Source of the DNA: a virus
IMG/VR virus record: IMGVR_UViG_3300005356_000009
Location: 1 to 43,453 of that record
Length of the DNA stretch: 43,453 bases
Reading direction: 5' to 3' (one strand)
Position 1 is the stretch's first letter, and every line of letters begins with the position of its first letter. Positions 14,451 to 24,822 of this stretch are shown piece after piece. The notes beneath the pieces were generated by a model. It was not told where the DNA came from, did not search any database, and was given only the letters and a program-made list of their open reading frames with translations. The translations under genes and the position numbers were made by a program.

Positions 14451-16502
14451 TCACAGAGTCTTGAGCAGACGAATGGGGTACCCCTTGAGGTCCCGAATCT
14501 TGGTGCCCTTTAGGCGACGGATGATTCCGTAGATTTCGATGGTCGCAAATTGGGTCGCTTGAAAATCGATCAACCAGGCGGTCCCACCGAACTGGCTGCG
14601 GATCGCCTGGCGCTCTTGATAGCCGAACACCGCCAGGCTCTGGAGCGTCTCGTCGGGCAGCTCCAGGGTGACCGCATTGGGCCGCGCGGCCGCCTCCATC
14701 ACCGCCTTGCGGACGCGGTCGGTCGGAATCCGCGAGGTCGCCCCGTCGCGACGCGCGACGTTCGGCGTGGCGTTGATCGAGCCGGTGTAGTCCCGCTTGA
14801 AAGCAGGCACCACCCGCTCGTGGATGGCGATCGTGTCGATGACCGGGGTGGCGTCTGGCTCCGAGTTGATCAGCGTCACCTTGAGCGACAGCGCCGTACC
14901 AGCCAGGTTGCCTGGCGCATCGATCCTTTCGCCGTTGTGTTCAAATTCCTTGGCGAGGTCGATGAACCCGCCCAGCGGGTCGACCGGCACCGCTCCCGCA
15001 GACGCCATGACGCGGTAGCTGAGGCGGACCTCGTCACCCTGACGCATCAGGGGGCCGAACACGCTGAACCCGACCCACGCTTTGGTGTCAGCCTGGAACA
15101 TCGCGTGATGGAGCGGGAGCACAAGATAGGACTCCTCCTCCGTAAATTCGGCGCCGCTGTCAGGTGCGAGCGGGTTCCGCACGAGGTGGAAGTACGACCA
15201 GCCGCCGTCGCTAAAGCCGATGTAGAGCCGCTCCTGGCCGAGCTGCTGCGACAGGCCAAGGGCGGTGATCTGGCGACCAGGGAACGACGCCACTGCGCCG
15301 TCATACTGGTCCACAAACTTGAAGCCGGTGGAGTCCGCCTCGGGCGACGGCTGCCAGTTGCCGAACGTCAGGATGTGGCTGGTGTTGGTGTCATCGTTGT
15401 GTAGCGCGCAGTACGCCTGATAGCCACCCCAGCCACAGAAGGCCTGCATGCGCCCGTGCACGGGGGAGGCGTTGTCGAGCATGCGGCCAGGCCCCGTCGG
15501 GGTGAGCTGTGGGGTGGCGCCGAGGGCCAGGCGGTAGAAGGACGGACCGGTGCTGTACCAGACGGAGTCCAGCCAGGCGGCGGCGGTGCGGCCGTTCTCG
15601 ATGTTGGGCGTCGTCTTCATCCCTGGAAACAAGTCGTTATCACTGCCGTCGGCGTTGATCGTGAACACGTCGCCATCGGCCTTGAAGATGGCCAACTGGT
15701 TCATCGCCTGCCTGAGCGCGGTGCACTTGACTGACTGGTCGCCGACCTGAATCGGGCCGCCCCAGGAGCCGGCCAGGGTCGGGTCGCCCGTGGTCTTGCG
15801 AATGACCGATCGGTCGCGGTCGCAGGCCCACAGCTCGTCGCCGACGATCTCGAGGAAGTGTGCGCTGAATCCTGAGGGCAGCGCGCACACAACATCGGCC
15901 GTGCCGTTGAACCGGTGCAGCGTGCCGTTGTCGTACGCGATGTACAGCGCGTCAACGGAACCGGCGCCAGCCGCCTGGAAGCGGACCATCGACAGAGCCG
16001 GCACGCCCGCGACACTGATCGCCGCCACGCGCACCTGCCCTGCATCAGTGTCGTCGTTGCGACGGTAGATGCTGTCGCCAGCCATGATGTACTGAGCCGG
16101 GACGTTGGCCGAGTCTTTGAAGTCGATGAACTGGCGGACCATGCCACCCGGCACCACCACGGGCGTCAGGTTGTGGACGAGCGGCCCCTTGCCGATCAGC
16201 CCGCCCTCCACTCGGACGTTCTGGCCCCAGTAGTAGCGACGGTCCGCGTGGCTCGACTGGACGCGCTCGCCCATGCCCGCCGTGGCCTTGAAGGGGAACG
16301 TCCGCTCGCGGTAGATCGGCGCCGAGTTGTATTCCTGCTGCGTGGGAACGACCTGCTCCAGGGTCTGTTGCTTGCGGCCGACCAGCAACCCGTTCTCCTG
16401 CGGCACCAGCATCAAGCCGATGCGGCCAGCAGGCGTGTCGATGGGCACGCCCAGGCGGGCGTCCCACGGCCACGGGCGCTTGCGGGAGCTGGGGCCGCTC
16501 AT
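14451..16502 (-). CDS. large tail protein (nozzle/hub-like, beta-propeller character)
   Basis: This 683-residue protein starts at ATG 16502 (one-base overlap). The long central part alternates short strands with repeated W/F-G-D motifs (DELWACDRDRSVIR, VWYSTGPSFYRLA, LYIGFSDGGWSYFH), as in beta-propeller tail proteins. The C-terminal 70 residues (IRSQFGGTAWLIDFQATQFATIEIYG) resemble a tail-appendage attachment domain. By position after the fibre and connector genes it could be a podoviral nozzle or hub. The exact role is inference. Confidence 0.5.
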   Translation of the reverse strand: MSGPSSRKRPWPWDARLGVPIDTPAGRIGLMLVPQENGLLVGRKQQTLEQVVPTQQEYNSAPIYRERTFPFKATAGMGERVQSSHADRRYYWGQNVRVEGGLIGKGPLVHNLTPVVVPGGMVRQFIDFKDSANVPAQYIMAGDSIYRRNDDTDAGQVRVAAISVAGVPALSMVRFQAAGAGSVDALYIAYDNGTLHRFNGTADVVCALPSGFSAHFLEIVGDELWACDRDRSVIRKTTGDPTLAGSWGGPIQVGDQSVKCTALRQAMNQLAIFKADGDVFTINADGSDNDLFPGMKTTPNIENGRTAAAWLDSVWYSTGPSFYRLALGATPQLTPTGPGRMLDNASPVHGRMQAFCGWGGYQAYCALHNDDTNTSHILTFGNWQPSPEADSTGFKFVDQYDGAVASFPGRQITALGLSQQLGQERLYIGFSDGGWSYFHLVRNPLAPDSGAEFTEEESYLVLPLHHAMFQADTKAWVGFSVFGPLMRQGDEVRLSYRVMASAGAVPVDPLGGFIDLAKEFEHNGERIDAPGNLAGTALSLKVTLINSEPDATPVIDTIAIHERVVPAFKRDYTGSINATPNVARRDGATSRIPTDRVRKAVMEAAARPNAVTLELPDETLQSLAVFGYQERQAIRSQFGGTAWLIDFQATQFATIEIYGIIRRLKGTKIRDLKGYPIRLLKTL

Positions 16503-16858
16503 CAGCCGACCTCGGCCGCCGCTTCCGTCCAGACGTGGTTCAGCGTGCCCACATCGGGCGGATTGGTGACGTCGGTGATGAACTGCATCACGCGGCGGTC
16601 GACCATCGCCCAGGGCATCACGTTGAGCTTCTGGATGAGGTGCTCCCAGTCGGCATCGTCCAGCTCCAGAGTGGTCCCGGTCGCCGCCTCGACGGCGTCG
16701 AGGATCCTGATCCCCCGCCGCATCTCTTCGATGTCCACGCCGCGCTGCGGATCGAGCGGGCGACGGACTACGGCCATGATCACCTGGCGGTAGTCAACGA
16801 TGTCCGGGCCGCCCTGCTGATTCGGGTCGGGCAGCACCTTCAAGGGAATTCGCTTCAC
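16502..16858 (-). CDS. hypothetical tail/assembly protein
   Basis: This 118-residue protein starts at GTG 16858 with AGGA almost adjacent. It contains two mixed helical blocks (RQVIMAVVRRPLDPQRG, DWEHLIQKLNVMPWAMVDRRVMQF). No signal or membrane segment is present. It sits between fibre and tail genes in the late operon, so a minor tail or assembly role is likely. Confidence 0.5.
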   Translation of the reverse strand: MKRIPLKVLPDPNQQGGPDIVDYRQVIMAVVRRPLDPQRGVDIEEMRRGIRILDAVEAATGTTLELDDADWEHLIQKLNVMPWAMVDRRVMQFITDVTNPPDVGTLNHVWTEAAAEVG

Positions 16859-16861
16859 TCC

Positions 16862-17143
16862 TTACATCCCCACGATCTGCGAGATAAAGGCCAGGTCGAT
16901 CGCGTCCAGGGCGGTGTCGAGGTCCGCGATCGCAGATTTCAGGAGCGCCTCCTGGCTGTCGCTGAAGTGGTACGGCGCGGCCTTCAGGTCGGTGACGGCG
17001 AAGAACTCGTGGTCCTGATTGATGCGCGCCCTGCTCACGAGGAAGTCGCGCAGATGGGTGCCGACCAGTCCGTTGACTTCGCTCGCGTTGCGGGGCTGCG
17101 TGCCGACCGTCTCGGGCGGCGGATTGATGTCGATCTGCGTCAT
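16862..17143 (-). CDS. hypothetical late protein
   Basis: This 93-residue protein starts at ATG 17143, overlapping the fibre stop by 4 bp. It is a probable helical protein ([24 protein letters not shown] ... [26 protein letters not shown]). No family is recognised. The overlap with the fibre gene and cluster context suggest a tail-assembly or fibre-chaperone role. Confidence 0.5.
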   Translation of the reverse strand: MTQIDINPPPETVGTQPRNASEVNGLVGTHLRDFLVSRARINQDHEFFAVTDLKAAPYHFSDSQEALLKSAIADLDTALDAIDLAFISQIVGM

Positions 17144-19725
17144 GCGTCTAGTCTCCTCTCCAATTCAGCGATGCGCGCGTTGGTCTGCGTCACGTACTGC
17201 TTGAGGGCTTCGTATGTCACTGCCCCCAGCCGGTCGTAGTCGAAGGCGAGCGGCGCGCCCTGGTCATCCAGGCTGACGATCTCGGGCAGAGCTGGCAGCC
17301 AGTCGTCGGCCACCATGCCCAACGTGGCCCTGTCCGTGCCGATCTCGGTGTAGCGGACCGCGTGCAGGCGGTCATCGAGGACGATGCCCAGCGGGTCCGC
17401 CAGCGGGCGGATGTCAGTCTTGAAGCGACGTGCTGACGTGGGCGCGAACGCGGAGGCGTACAGGGGCATGTACTGGTTCGGACTGATGCTCTGGAAGTGG
17501 AATCCCCCAGAAGTCGTATTGCAGTAGAAGACCATGTTCGATTCGTCGCCGCGAATCCGTGCCGTGGCTGCCGCCGCGTACGACGGCGCAAACTCCAGAT
17601 TGACGGTCGTCTTGACGATGCCGTTCACCGACAGGTTGCCGATGTTGTCCATCATGCCGAGACGCACGGTGTTGGCGTAGTTGGTGAGCAGCAGCCCGGC
17701 TGGCCCGCAGTACAGGGCGTTGTAGTTGTCGCCGGTGGAGGTCATCCCCCACTGCGGCGAGTTACCGCTATAGCTCAGCTTGTAGCCGTTCTGGTAGGGC
17801 ACCGTGATGGTGCCCCCCAGGGCCAGGTTGCCCAAGGAATCCACGGCCATCACCTGGGTGAACGCAGGCGGCACCGCAGCGCCGGCGCTGGCCGCGTAAT
17901 TGAAGACCAAGCTATTGCCATTCAGCGTCAGATTGGCCGCTTCGCCGGTCGCTATCCGGGTCCAGGCCCCGCCGTCCCAAAACCCATTGTTGACCAACGC
18001 GGCTTGAGTCTGGCCGGACACATGGGCCATGCTGGTCGGGTGTTGCAGGTGGACGGTGGGATAGGCCCCAGCGACGCTAAAGACCTTGCCAGCGGAACCG
18101 AACTGCGCCGCGCCGGCCAGGTACAAGTTGCGCGGGCGAACTGCGCCAACGGCCCCGATGTCGAAGGCGTTGTCCGTCTCGGCCCACAGGTCGCCGGTCG
18201 TGTGGATGCGCCACTTGGCGGCGTTGCTCGCGTAGAACTGCAACGCTGAGCCTGACTGCACCAGCGCGGTCGCCACCACGGGCGTGATGACCCCGGTACC
18301 GGCATAGACGTAGCGCGGCCGGGTCGCGCCGGACGCGCCGATGTCCAGCGTGTTGTCCGTTGCTGCCAGCAGGTGTCCGGCTGAGCTTACGGTCCACTTG
18401 TTCACGCCGCTGATCTGGAAGCTGAGCGAGGTTCCGTTCACCCGCAGCCCACTCGTTGACTCAACCGCTGGCGTTGACACGTTGACCCCGGCGAACAACG
18501 TGGTGCCGACGTAGATCGTCCTGGGCCGCTGCGCTCCGCTGGCCCCGATGTCGTACGTGTTATCGGCGTTGGCGACGAACTCGCCGGTACTGAGCACGAT
18601 CCAGCGCGCAGTGTTATTCGACCGCAGCACCAGCCCGTTGTTGGTCGTGGGGCCGGCGTTCTGAGTGTCAACCGATGGCGTGATCACCGACCCGCCGATG
18701 TAGGCCCGGTACGGGCGGGTCGCCCCGGCGGCACCAATGTCGTAGGTGTTGTCTGGGCTGAACGTCAGGTTCTGCCCGAGCGGCAGGGTAAGTCCGCTCC
18801 CCGCCAGGGCATAGCGCGTATCGAGCGACACCCCGTTGACCGTGGGCACGTTGGTGGACTCGATGTCCACCGTCCACACCTTCCGCCAGCGCAGCGCCGT
18901 CGTCCCCAGGTCGCGGGTGTTCGTGGTGGTCGGGCCGAGCAGGCCAGTCATCACGCTGCCACCGGCTAGCGGGACATACGTCGACGCTGCCGTGGCCGGG
19001 GTCAAGTAGCGCGCATCCGCCAGAGTCTGGGTGAACGGGGCCGTCCAGCTCAGGGCATAGTTCGAAGCACTGCTCTTGACCAGCATGTCGCCGCTCGCGC
19101 CACCGGTCGGGACTGCGCCTGGGCCGATGAACGAGGTTGCCGCGTAGACCGTGCGCGGGCGGTTGGCTGCCACCGCCCCAACGTCATAGGTGTTATCGGG
19201 GCTGAATGTGAGCGCCTGGCCAAGAGGCAGCGACAGTCCGCCACCCGACGGCGCCGGGATCCAGGCGGTGTCGTAGTTCGCGTTGGTGTTCTTGGCGAGG
19301 AGCTGACCAGTCGTGCCGCCGGTTGGCACCCCCTGCCCAGACGGCCCCTGAGGGCCAGGTACCGTTGAATCAGCCCCAGTCGGACCCTGCGGACCGGTCG
19401 CTCCCTGGGGACCGGTCGATCCGGTTGGTCCAGTTGCGCCCGTTGGCCCGGTCGGTCCTGGCACCGTGGAGGCGGGGCCGGTATTCCCCGTCGGACCCAT
19501 CGGCCCGGACGGACCTGTCGGCCCCGTCGGCCCAGGCACTGTCGAATCGGCACCAGGCGGCCCTTGCGGTCCGGGAGGACCCTCGGGGCCAGGCGGACCG
19601 GGGACAGTGGAATCAGCGCCTGTCGGCCCCATCGGCCCAGGCGGCCCCGGGATACCCGACGTATGGATCGGCGGGACGGGGTTGACGTTGACTGTTGGCG
19701 CCGTGGTCAGACTATCGAGCGACAC
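17140..19725 (-). CDS. collagen-like tail fibre with C-terminal S74 chaperone
   Basis: GTG 19725 is used, giving 861 residues and a 14-bp overlap upstream; the frame before it is Arg-rich read-through. Residues about 24-130 are Gly-X-Y collagen-like repeats (GPTGPTG, interrupted by ADSTVP). The shaft then repeats a module with N-T-Y-D-(I/V)-G-A and R-P-R several times. Residues 764-861 form an intramolecular chaperone/endosialidase-type S74 domain. It begins SARRFKTDI, the likely Ser/Lys cleavage dyad, and ends in a coiled coil ([16 protein letters not shown]). The fibre should trimerise and self-cleave. Confidence 0.85.
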   Translation of the reverse strand: MSLDSLTTAPTVNVNPVPPIHTSGIPGPPGPMGPTGADSTVPGPPGPEGPPGPQGPPGADSTVPGPTGPTGPSGPMGPTGNTGPASTVPGPTGPTGATGPTGSTGPQGATGPQGPTGADSTVPGPQGPSGQGVPTGGTTGQLLAKNTNANYDTAWIPAPSGGGLSLPLGQALTFSPDNTYDVGAVAANRPRTVYAATSFIGPGAVPTGGASGDMLVKSSASNYALSWTAPFTQTLADARYLTPATAASTYVPLAGGSVMTGLLGPTTTNTRDLGTTALRWRKVWTVDIESTNVPTVNGVSLDTRYALAGSGLTLPLGQNLTFSPDNTYDIGAAGATRPYRAYIGGSVITPSVDTQNAGPTTNNGLVLRSNNTARWIVLSTGEFVANADNTYDIGASGAQRPRTIYVGTTLFAGVNVSTPAVESTSGLRVNGTSLSFQISGVNKWTVSSAGHLLAATDNTLDIGASGATRPRYVYAGTGVITPVVATALVQSGSALQFYASNAAKWRIHTTGDLWAETDNAFDIGAVGAVRPRNLYLAGAAQFGSAGKVFSVAGAYPTVHLQHPTSMAHVSGQTQAALVNNGFWDGGAWTRIATGEAANLTLNGNSLVFNYAASAGAAVPPAFTQVMAVDSLGNLALGGTITVPYQNGYKLSYSGNSPQWGMTSTGDNYNALYCGPAGLLLTNYANTVRLGMMDNIGNLSVNGIVKTTVNLEFAPSYAAAATARIRGDESNMVFYCNTTSGGFHFQSISPNQYMPLYASAFAPTSARRFKTDIRPLADPLGIVLDDRLHAVRYTEIGTDRATLGMVADDWLPALPEIVSLDDQGAPLAFDYDRLGAVTYEALKQYVTQTNARIAELERRLDA

Positions 19726-20593
19726 TGGACAGGCCGCCAACTCCGAATGGCTCGCTGAATCCGTAGCGGCCGCGCGAGTACGGCATCCAGATCGACGTCT
19801 GCCTGGACATCTCCACGGCGGCCATCTGCTGCGTCGCCTGCTGCCCACCGGCGGCGGCCGCCTGGAGTCGGGCGGGAAGGATATGCCAGGCCTCGATGTG
19901 GCCCGCAGCGGCGGCGTAGTCGAGGTCGACGGCCAGCTCGTCGGTGTCGCTCGACGGATAGCCGTCGACCCCGTTGACCATCGTATCAGCGGGCCGCCGC
20001 GCAGTCAGGACGGAGCCGTTGAGGTTGAACCCCCCAGCGGTCACCAGAACGTGCCCCCCGCGCGTGTAGGCCTTATAGGGCAGGTTGGTGTAGGGATTGT
20101 CGCCGACGGGATAGACGTACCCCAGGGCCTGGATCTGGCGCGGCCCGGTGAGCCACGGCGCCTGGTAGGTGACATCCACCTCGCCGTCCACGCTGTTGAT
20201 GACAAGCTGGTCAAGAAAGAAGCAGCGTCGCAGGCCGCCGAGAACAGCCGGCCGCAGCTCGGTGCGCGGATTGAGGTGATGGAATTCGAGAACCTCGCCC
20301 GGCTGGGTCGGTTGCTGCCAGTTGCGCTCGGAGATGACGGAGCCGCTCGCCGAGTCGTAGGCCTGGATCAGCCGCCGCCGGTCCTGATCGCCGACGGTGA
20401 ACGTGGTCCCGTCTTCCTTCACCCCGCGCCGCAGGCACCACAGGTTCTCCGGTTCGCCCAGGGCGAGGCCGGACTGCATCTCGGGGACATAGGCGGTGCG
20501 GGCGGTGCCGGTGCGCGAGGTGTCGTGAACGACCTGAAAGAATGGGCCGACGCGGCGCGCGACAGCCCGCTCGACGTCGGCCAGGGTGGTCAT
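19712..20593 (-). CDS. probable head-tail connector/tail tube protein
   Basis: This 293-residue protein overlaps its upstream neighbour by 4 bp. The N-terminus ([23 protein letters not shown]) resembles adaptor-type proteins that plug below the portal. The remainder mixes strands and helices ([35 protein letters not shown]). Position between capsid and fibre genes fits a connector or tail-tube role. I cannot name a family with certainty. Confidence 0.5.
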   Translation of the reverse strand: MTTLADVERAVARRVGPFFQVVHDTSRTGTARTAYVPEMQSGLALGEPENLWCLRRGVKEDGTTFTVGDQDRRRLIQAYDSASGSVISERNWQQPTQPGEVLEFHHLNPRTELRPAVLGGLRRCFFLDQLVINSVDGEVDVTYQAPWLTGPRQIQALGYVYPVGDNPYTNLPYKAYTRGGHVLVTAGGFNLNGSVLTARRPADTMVNGVDGYPSSDTDELAVDLDYAAAAGHIEAWHILPARLQAAAAGGQQATQQMAAVEMSRQTSIWMPYSRGRYGFSEPFGVGGLSSVAR

Positions 20594-20871
20594 TTCTTCT
20601 TGCTGTCCTCGTCTTTGGCCGGCGCGTTGATTGGCTCAGGCGCCTTCACTGGCGGCACCGAGTCACCGCCTGGCCGCTGCGCGCGGGCAGAGTAATTGCC
20701 CTCCGCATCAGCCGTGGCGTGCGCCTTCTGCTCAGCCGCGCTCGCCGCGACCTTCCCCTCGGACCGCAGCAGGGCGTAGTCCTCGTCGCCCAGGGTGATG
20801 TCGTCCCCAGCCGCGACGAGGTTGCCGCTATCGGGGTGGGTGAGCGGAACGAGCGCAACGGTTGTCGGCAT
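20590..20871 (-). CDS. hypothetical late protein with disordered tail
   Basis: This 93-residue protein has a strong AGGAGG six bases before ATG 20871. The N-terminal half is a short strand-rich domain ([25 protein letters not shown]). The C-terminal half is Ala/Pro/Lys-rich and probably disordered, ending in KDEDSKKK. It follows the capsid genes and may be a minor head protein. Confidence 0.5.
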   Translation of the reverse strand: MPTTVALVPLTHPDSGNLVAAGDDITLGDEDYALLRSEGKVAASAAEQKAHATADAEGNYSARAQRPGGDSVPPVKAPEPINAPAKDEDSKKK

Positions 20872-20881
20872 GTGTACCTCC

Positions 20882-21295
20882 TCAGAGCGTGCGGAACGTG
20901 AAGTCCGGCGACAGGGTGACGTAGCTGCCGACCGTGACCGAGATACGGACGTGGTAGAGCGTGTTGGTTGTCAGGCCCGCCAGGTTGACCACGATGGCGC
21001 CGGCGCCGGCCGCCGGCGTGGCCGGCTGAGAGCTGCCGTAACCGGTGGTCGTGCCGTAGTCGCCCTTCATCGCCGTGCAGGCCTGGTCGACGGCGAAGAC
21101 GATCGACGCCGAGGTGGTGGCGATCGAGACCGCCTGGATGCCCCGGATGTCGGCGCCCTGGAGCGCGCACTTGCCCTCGCGCTGAAACGCGCGGACCATT
21201 GCCTCGTCAGCAATGGTCGCCGCTTCGTCACGGGCGTAGATGGTGGTCGGCGTGGTGGTGTCCCTGACCGGAGCCAGGAACACAACAGCACTCAT
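20882..21295 (-). CDS. probable capsid-decoration or head protein
   Basis: This 137-residue protein lies immediately after the major capsid gene. The first half is mixed. The second half (GAGAIVVNLAGLTTNTLYHVRISVTVGSYVTLSPDFTF) reads like an immunoglobulin/FN3-type beta sandwich. Small Ig-like proteins next to the capsid gene are commonly decoration proteins. The assignment is by position and strand pattern. Confidence 0.5.
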   Translation of the reverse strand: MSAVVFLAPVRDTTTPTTIYARDEAATIADEAMVRAFQREGKCALQGADIRGIQAVSIATTSASIVFAVDQACTAMKGDYGTTTGYGSSQPATPAAGAGAIVVNLAGLTTNTLYHVRISVTVGSYVTLSPDFTFRTL

Positions 21296-21297
21296 GA

Positions 21298-22299
21298 CTA
21301 ACCCTCGCCGCCAGTGGAAGCCTTCTGCTTCAGATGGAAGAACGGGTAGCGGCTGGCTTTGGTCGGCTGCATCTTGGTGATCGGATTCGGGACCGCGAAG
21401 CCAAACCTCGCCGTCACGCGGAGCGCGACCATGTCCTGCTGCAGCAAGTTGTAGACAGTCAGGCCGCCCGCGTCCGAAATCACACCCGTATCAAACATCT
21501 GCATCGAGATGTCGTCGCGGATCGCCAACATGCCCTGGTCCCAGTCCCCGCCAATCATGCTGGAGTTGGTCGCCCCCGCCGCGAAGCCCGACAGCCCGGC
21601 GTTGGAGAAGATGATCTTCTCGCCATACAGGGAACCAACCGACGGCGACGCGGTGGGCGCACTCTCGGGGTAGTAGAGCAGGCCCTTGGTCGTGTCGCGC
21701 AGCCCGCGCAGCTTGGCCCGGACCTGCTTCCTGGCCCAGAAGCCATTGATGTCGAAGCCGTCCGCCTCGACGGTGGCCATCGCGTTGTTGATGTCATCGA
21801 GGTAGTCGACGGTCGACGCGCCCGCCAGGATCTCATTGCCCGCCGCCGCAGCGGAGGCGACGATCGAGGTTGGGAACGTGGCCGGGGCGTTGACGCCGAA
21901 AAAGATCGCCTCGTCCAGGGCAATCCCGAACGCCTCGGTGACGCGCGGCTTGATCTCGGTCCAGAAGTCGTAATCGAGATCGTCCAGCAGGTTCTTCGCG
22001 ATGGGCACGATCACCGCGATCTCTTCAGCGTTGATGTAGACGTTGTCCCAGGTGACGGACGTGGTCTGCTTCAGGCCGATGTCGCGGGCATCGAGGCTGG
22101 CGCCGCCGACCCAGTAGGCCAACGGGAACGAGGCCAGGACCGGGATGCGCTGCTGGGCGCGCTTCATTTTGATGTGGCGGAACAATTGGAGGGCAGCCGA
22201 TTTCTCAACGATCGACTGCACGATCTCGCGCTGATATTCCTCGGGAATGAGAGGCCCGCCGCCTGGCGTGGCACGGGTGGCAATTGAGTTGTACGGCAT
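21298..22299 (-). CDS. HK97-fold major capsid protein
   Basis: This 333-residue protein starts at ATG 22299. The N-arm includes LIPEEYQREIVQSIVEKSAALQLFRHIKM. HK97-type features follow: PVLASFPLAYWVGGASLDARDIGLKQTTSVTWDNV, then EIAVIVPIAKNLLDDLDYDFW and AFGIALDEAIFFG. The C-terminus has VALRVTARFGFAVPNPITKM. This spacing matches the Phage_capsid family. Mature length (about 333) is short, so little N-terminal delta domain exists and a separate scaffold gene upstream fits. Confidence 0.88.
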   Translation of the reverse strand: MPYNSIATRATPGGGPLIPEEYQREIVQSIVEKSAALQLFRHIKMKRAQQRIPVLASFPLAYWVGGASLDARDIGLKQTTSVTWDNVYINAEEIAVIVPIAKNLLDDLDYDFWTEIKPRVTEAFGIALDEAIFFGVNAPATFPTSIVASAAAAGNEILAGASTVDYLDDINNAMATVEADGFDINGFWARKQVRAKLRGLRDTTKGLLYYPESAPTASPSVGSLYGEKIIFSNAGLSGFAAGATNSSMIGGDWDQGMLAIRDDISMQMFDTGVISDAGGLTVYNLLQQDMVALRVTARFGFAVPNPITKMQPTKASRYPFFHLKQKASTGGEG

Positions 22300-22306
22300 C
22301 GCTGGT

Positions 22307-22329
22307 CCCCTGCTGACAGCCAGCAGGGG
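22307..22329 (-). promoter_or_regulatory. stem-loop over the capsid gene ribosome-binding site
   Basis: CCCCTGCTG (22307-22315) and CAGCAGGGG (22321-22329) form a perfect 9-bp stem with a 5-nt loop in the short gap between scaffold and capsid genes. On the minus strand the 3' arm is CAGCAGGGG, the purine-rich sequence just before the capsid ATG. The hairpin could therefore modulate capsid translation or protect processed mRNA. Confidence 0.5.
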
Positions 22330-22335
22330 GTCCTG

Positions 22336-23079
22336 CTAACCGCCGACGTAGTAGTCGCGGAGGAGGCGGCTGAGGTTGTGGTCGTTGTCCGAGCCAGCAC
22401 TCGCTGGCAACAGATCCGGCTCACCTGTCCGCTGGCCACGCATCTCCGCGAGGAGCTGCTTGCGGAAGGCGGCATTGGTGCGGAGCTTCTTCTCCGCCTC
22501 GGTGCCGCCGCTGCCCTTCCAGCTCTTCTCCAGAGCCTTCAGAGCTTCCTTGACGATGAGGGTGCGTCCAGCCAGGCCTACGCCTGCGCCGTCCATTTTC
22601 AGGATCCTGTCGCGGTCCGCCTGCGGGAGCATTTCCAGCAGGGGGTCGATGGTGGTGCGATCGTGGATCGAACCAATCTGGTGGAGCTGCGACATGAAGT
22701 TGCCTTCAGCCTGAGCGGTCTGTTCAGCCTCCCGCTCCTGCTGGGCATAACCCCAGGGGTCCTCGTCACGGAGCTTGCGGCGCTGCTCGCGCTGATACTC
22801 CGACTGACGTTTGGCCTCGCGGCGATCCGCCTCGGCCTGGACGCGCCTTTGGAGTTCCTCCTCGGTCAGCTCCAGCTTGCCCGACGTCTGCGCTTCCGGC
22901 TGCTCCTCCCGCCCCGTCGGTCCGTTCTCCCCGCTGTCGCGGCGGTTGAACATCCGCTGCCACCAGCTTGGTCCGGAAGAACTTGACTCGGACGGAGTCT
23001 CTGAAGGAGCTGCCGACGGCGCCGCATCGCTCGGCGTGGAGTCCGTCGAAAGACTCGTTTGTACCTGTTCGTCGGCCAT
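22336..23079 (-). CDS. probable scaffolding protein
   Basis: This 247-residue protein has GGAGG upstream of ATG 23079. The N-terminal about 65 residues are Ser/Pro/Thr-rich and disordered. A long charged coiled coil follows (LTEEELQRRVQAEADRREAKRQSEYQREQRRKLR), then a helical C-terminus with short basic/polar ends. Length, helix content and location directly before the capsid gene match phage scaffold proteins. Confidence 0.7.
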   Translation of the reverse strand: MADEQVQTSLSTDSTPSDAAPSAAPSETPSESSSSGPSWWQRMFNRRDSGENGPTGREEQPEAQTSGKLELTEEELQRRVQAEADRREAKRQSEYQREQRRKLRDEDPWGYAQQEREAEQTAQAEGNFMSQLHQIGSIHDRTTIDPLLEMLPQADRDRILKMDGAGVGLAGRTLIVKEALKALEKSWKGSGGTEAEKKLRTNAAFRKQLLAEMRGQRTGEPDLLPASAGSDNDHNLSRLLRDYYVGG

Positions 23080-23113
23080 TGTCTACTACCTCCGATCGGA
23101 ATGCAACGAAGCG

Positions 23114-24811
23114 TTACCCGCCCTGGTACTGGTACTGGCCGATGCCGGCCTGCACCCGTTGGTCCGCCACATCAAGGTTCTGGCGCTTCCGCCACTCGGT
23201 GTACCAGTCGGGTTGCGCCGCTTGCGCCGCCGGGGCGGCCGTCATAACTGGGGCAGGGGCACCCGCGACGCCGCCACCGGCAGGGACCGGCCCGCCACCA
23301 CCGGCCGGGACCGGCGGCACGCCGCCACCACCGCCTGGGGACGGCGCCATGACCGCGCCGGTGCCGCCGAAGCCGTACTTGGTGCGATCGAGGGCCGTGG
23401 CCAGGTCGATGCCTGCCGGAATCTGCAAGCCGCCGCCGCCAGGATTGCCCGTGGCAGCGGCGGCCCCTGGCGAGATGCCGGCCAGGGACTGCTGCACCGC
23501 TTTCTCGGAGATCTCTTGCAGGCTCGGCCCTTCCCAGACCAGCCCCTTGGCGTCGATGCTCGGCATCTTCTTGTCGCGGTAGCCGTTCAGGATCTGCTGC
23601 ATGGCCGCCTCGTAGCCGGGGCCGACCATGTTCTTCGAGGAAGCGTTGTAGGCCTGGACCGCCAGCGAGCCAGCGTTCTGCGCCGTGGTCATGTTCTGGC
23701 GCTGCTGCTCGCCAGCCTTGATCTGGTTCTCGAACAACTGCTGCCGCTGGCCCTGATCGATCGACTGGCGGCGCGGCTCGACGGTGGAGTCCCACCACTT
23801 GTTGAACTGGTCGGCGGCCTGGGCGCCCTGCATCTGGCCCTGCTGCACGAGCTGGTTCAGCTCGGTCTGCTTGGCGAGCGCCGCCTGCTGGAGCGCGGCG
23901 ATCTGCGCGCCGGTCTCTTTCGGCGCGTAGTTGGGGTTGACCTGGGAGCCGTACTTGCCGGTCTTCGGGTCGAATGTGTCGCGGAACTGCGCGGTGGTGT
24001 CGCTCGCGATCTGCTGCGGGCGATCGAGGTTCGCCGTGGTGGCACGGAACTGGGCGGCCTGGGCGCGGGTCAGGTCGCCGCGCGCCTCCATCTCGCCGAT
24101 CTCGGCCGGAGTCTTGGCCCGCAGCGCGTCGATCTGCGCCTGGTCGAGGGCGTTCTGCGCGCCGATCCGACCGACCTGCGCGCCCTGCAGGTCGATGTCG
24201 GACTTGGTCTTGTTGATCGTGTTCTGGAGCGCCAGGTTGTCGAGGACGTTCTTGTCACTGGCGATCTTGAGCTGGGCGTTGATCTGGTTCTGGTCGATCT
24301 GGTTCTTCTGACCGGCCAGGGTGATGTCGGAGTACGTCTTGTCATCGACGTAGAAGCCGTGCTCGCGGAGGTTGCGCTCGCGCGCATTCCGCAGCGCCGT
24401 GTCTTCCTGGGCCTTGATCGCGATCGATTGGTCGGCATCGGGATTCGACGGCTTGCCAGCGATCGCGGCTGTGGCCGTCTGCGTTCCGTCGGGGTTGGTG
24501 TTGACGGTGTAGATCGTGCCGTCCGGCCCGGTGACGTTGGACGTTCGGTTGGTGTTCGTCGCCTCGATCTTCGCCTCTTCGGGCGGCTTGGCGATCCGCC
24601 AGCCACCCTCGTCGTCCTTATCCGGGACAACGGTCATCGTCTGTGGCTGGAAGCCGGGCTTGGTCAGGGTGACGGTGAATGCGCCGGTCGGCTGCATCCC
24701 CGACGTCTCGCCGATGTTGCCCGCGACGCGCCACACCGACTCTTGCACGGGCTGGCTGACGGTCCAGCCGGCGCGGTTGTGCTGGGCCGCGATCTGCTCA
24801 ATGGTTGGCAT
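23114..24811 (-). CDS. coiled-coil virion/ejection protein
   Basis: ATG 24811 is six bases after GGAG and is preferred to GTG 24814, giving 565 residues. The N-terminal about 100 residues may form a small beta domain (TVTLTKPGFQPQTMTVVPD). A very long Asn/Gln/Ala helical region follows (NQIDQNQINAQLKIASDKNVLDN), then a Gly/Pro-rich tail and a Trp-containing end. It is coupled to the giant protein upstream. It is probably an internal virion or ejection protein; no enzymatic motif is seen. Confidence 0.6.
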   Translation of the reverse strand: MPTIEQIAAQHNRAGWTVSQPVQESVWRVAGNIGETSGMQPTGAFTVTLTKPGFQPQTMTVVPDKDDEGGWRIAKPPEEAKIEATNTNRTSNVTGPDGTIYTVNTNPDGTQTATAAIAGKPSNPDADQSIAIKAQEDTALRNARERNLREHGFYVDDKTYSDITLAGQKNQIDQNQINAQLKIASDKNVLDNLALQNTINKTKSDIDLQGAQVGRIGAQNALDQAQIDALRAKTPAEIGEMEARGDLTRAQAAQFRATTANLDRPQQIASDTTAQFRDTFDPKTGKYGSQVNPNYAPKETGAQIAALQQAALAKQTELNQLVQQGQMQGAQAADQFNKWWDSTVEPRRQSIDQGQRQQLFENQIKAGEQQRQNMTTAQNAGSLAVQAYNASSKNMVGPGYEAAMQQILNGYRDKKMPSIDAKGLVWEGPSLQEISEKAVQQSLAGISPGAAAATGNPGGGGLQIPAGIDLATALDRTKYGFGGTGAVMAPSPGGGGGVPPVPAGGGGPVPAGGGVAGAPAPVMTAAPAAQAAQPDWYTEWRKRQNLDVADQRVQAGIGQYQYQGG

Positions 24812-24822
24812 CACTCACTCCT

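Noticed and set aside
14475-14484. GGGGTACCCC palindrome resembling the iterons
   Set aside because: It encodes conserved-looking Gly-Tyr-Pro at the end of a tail gene and is a single isolated copy without 12-bp phasing.
17140-19725. Short repeats in the fibre gene as a CRISPR or tandem DNA repeat
   Set aside because: They are protein-level repeats (collagen-like Gly-X-Y and N-T-Y-D-I-G-A modules) with divergent codons and no spacers.
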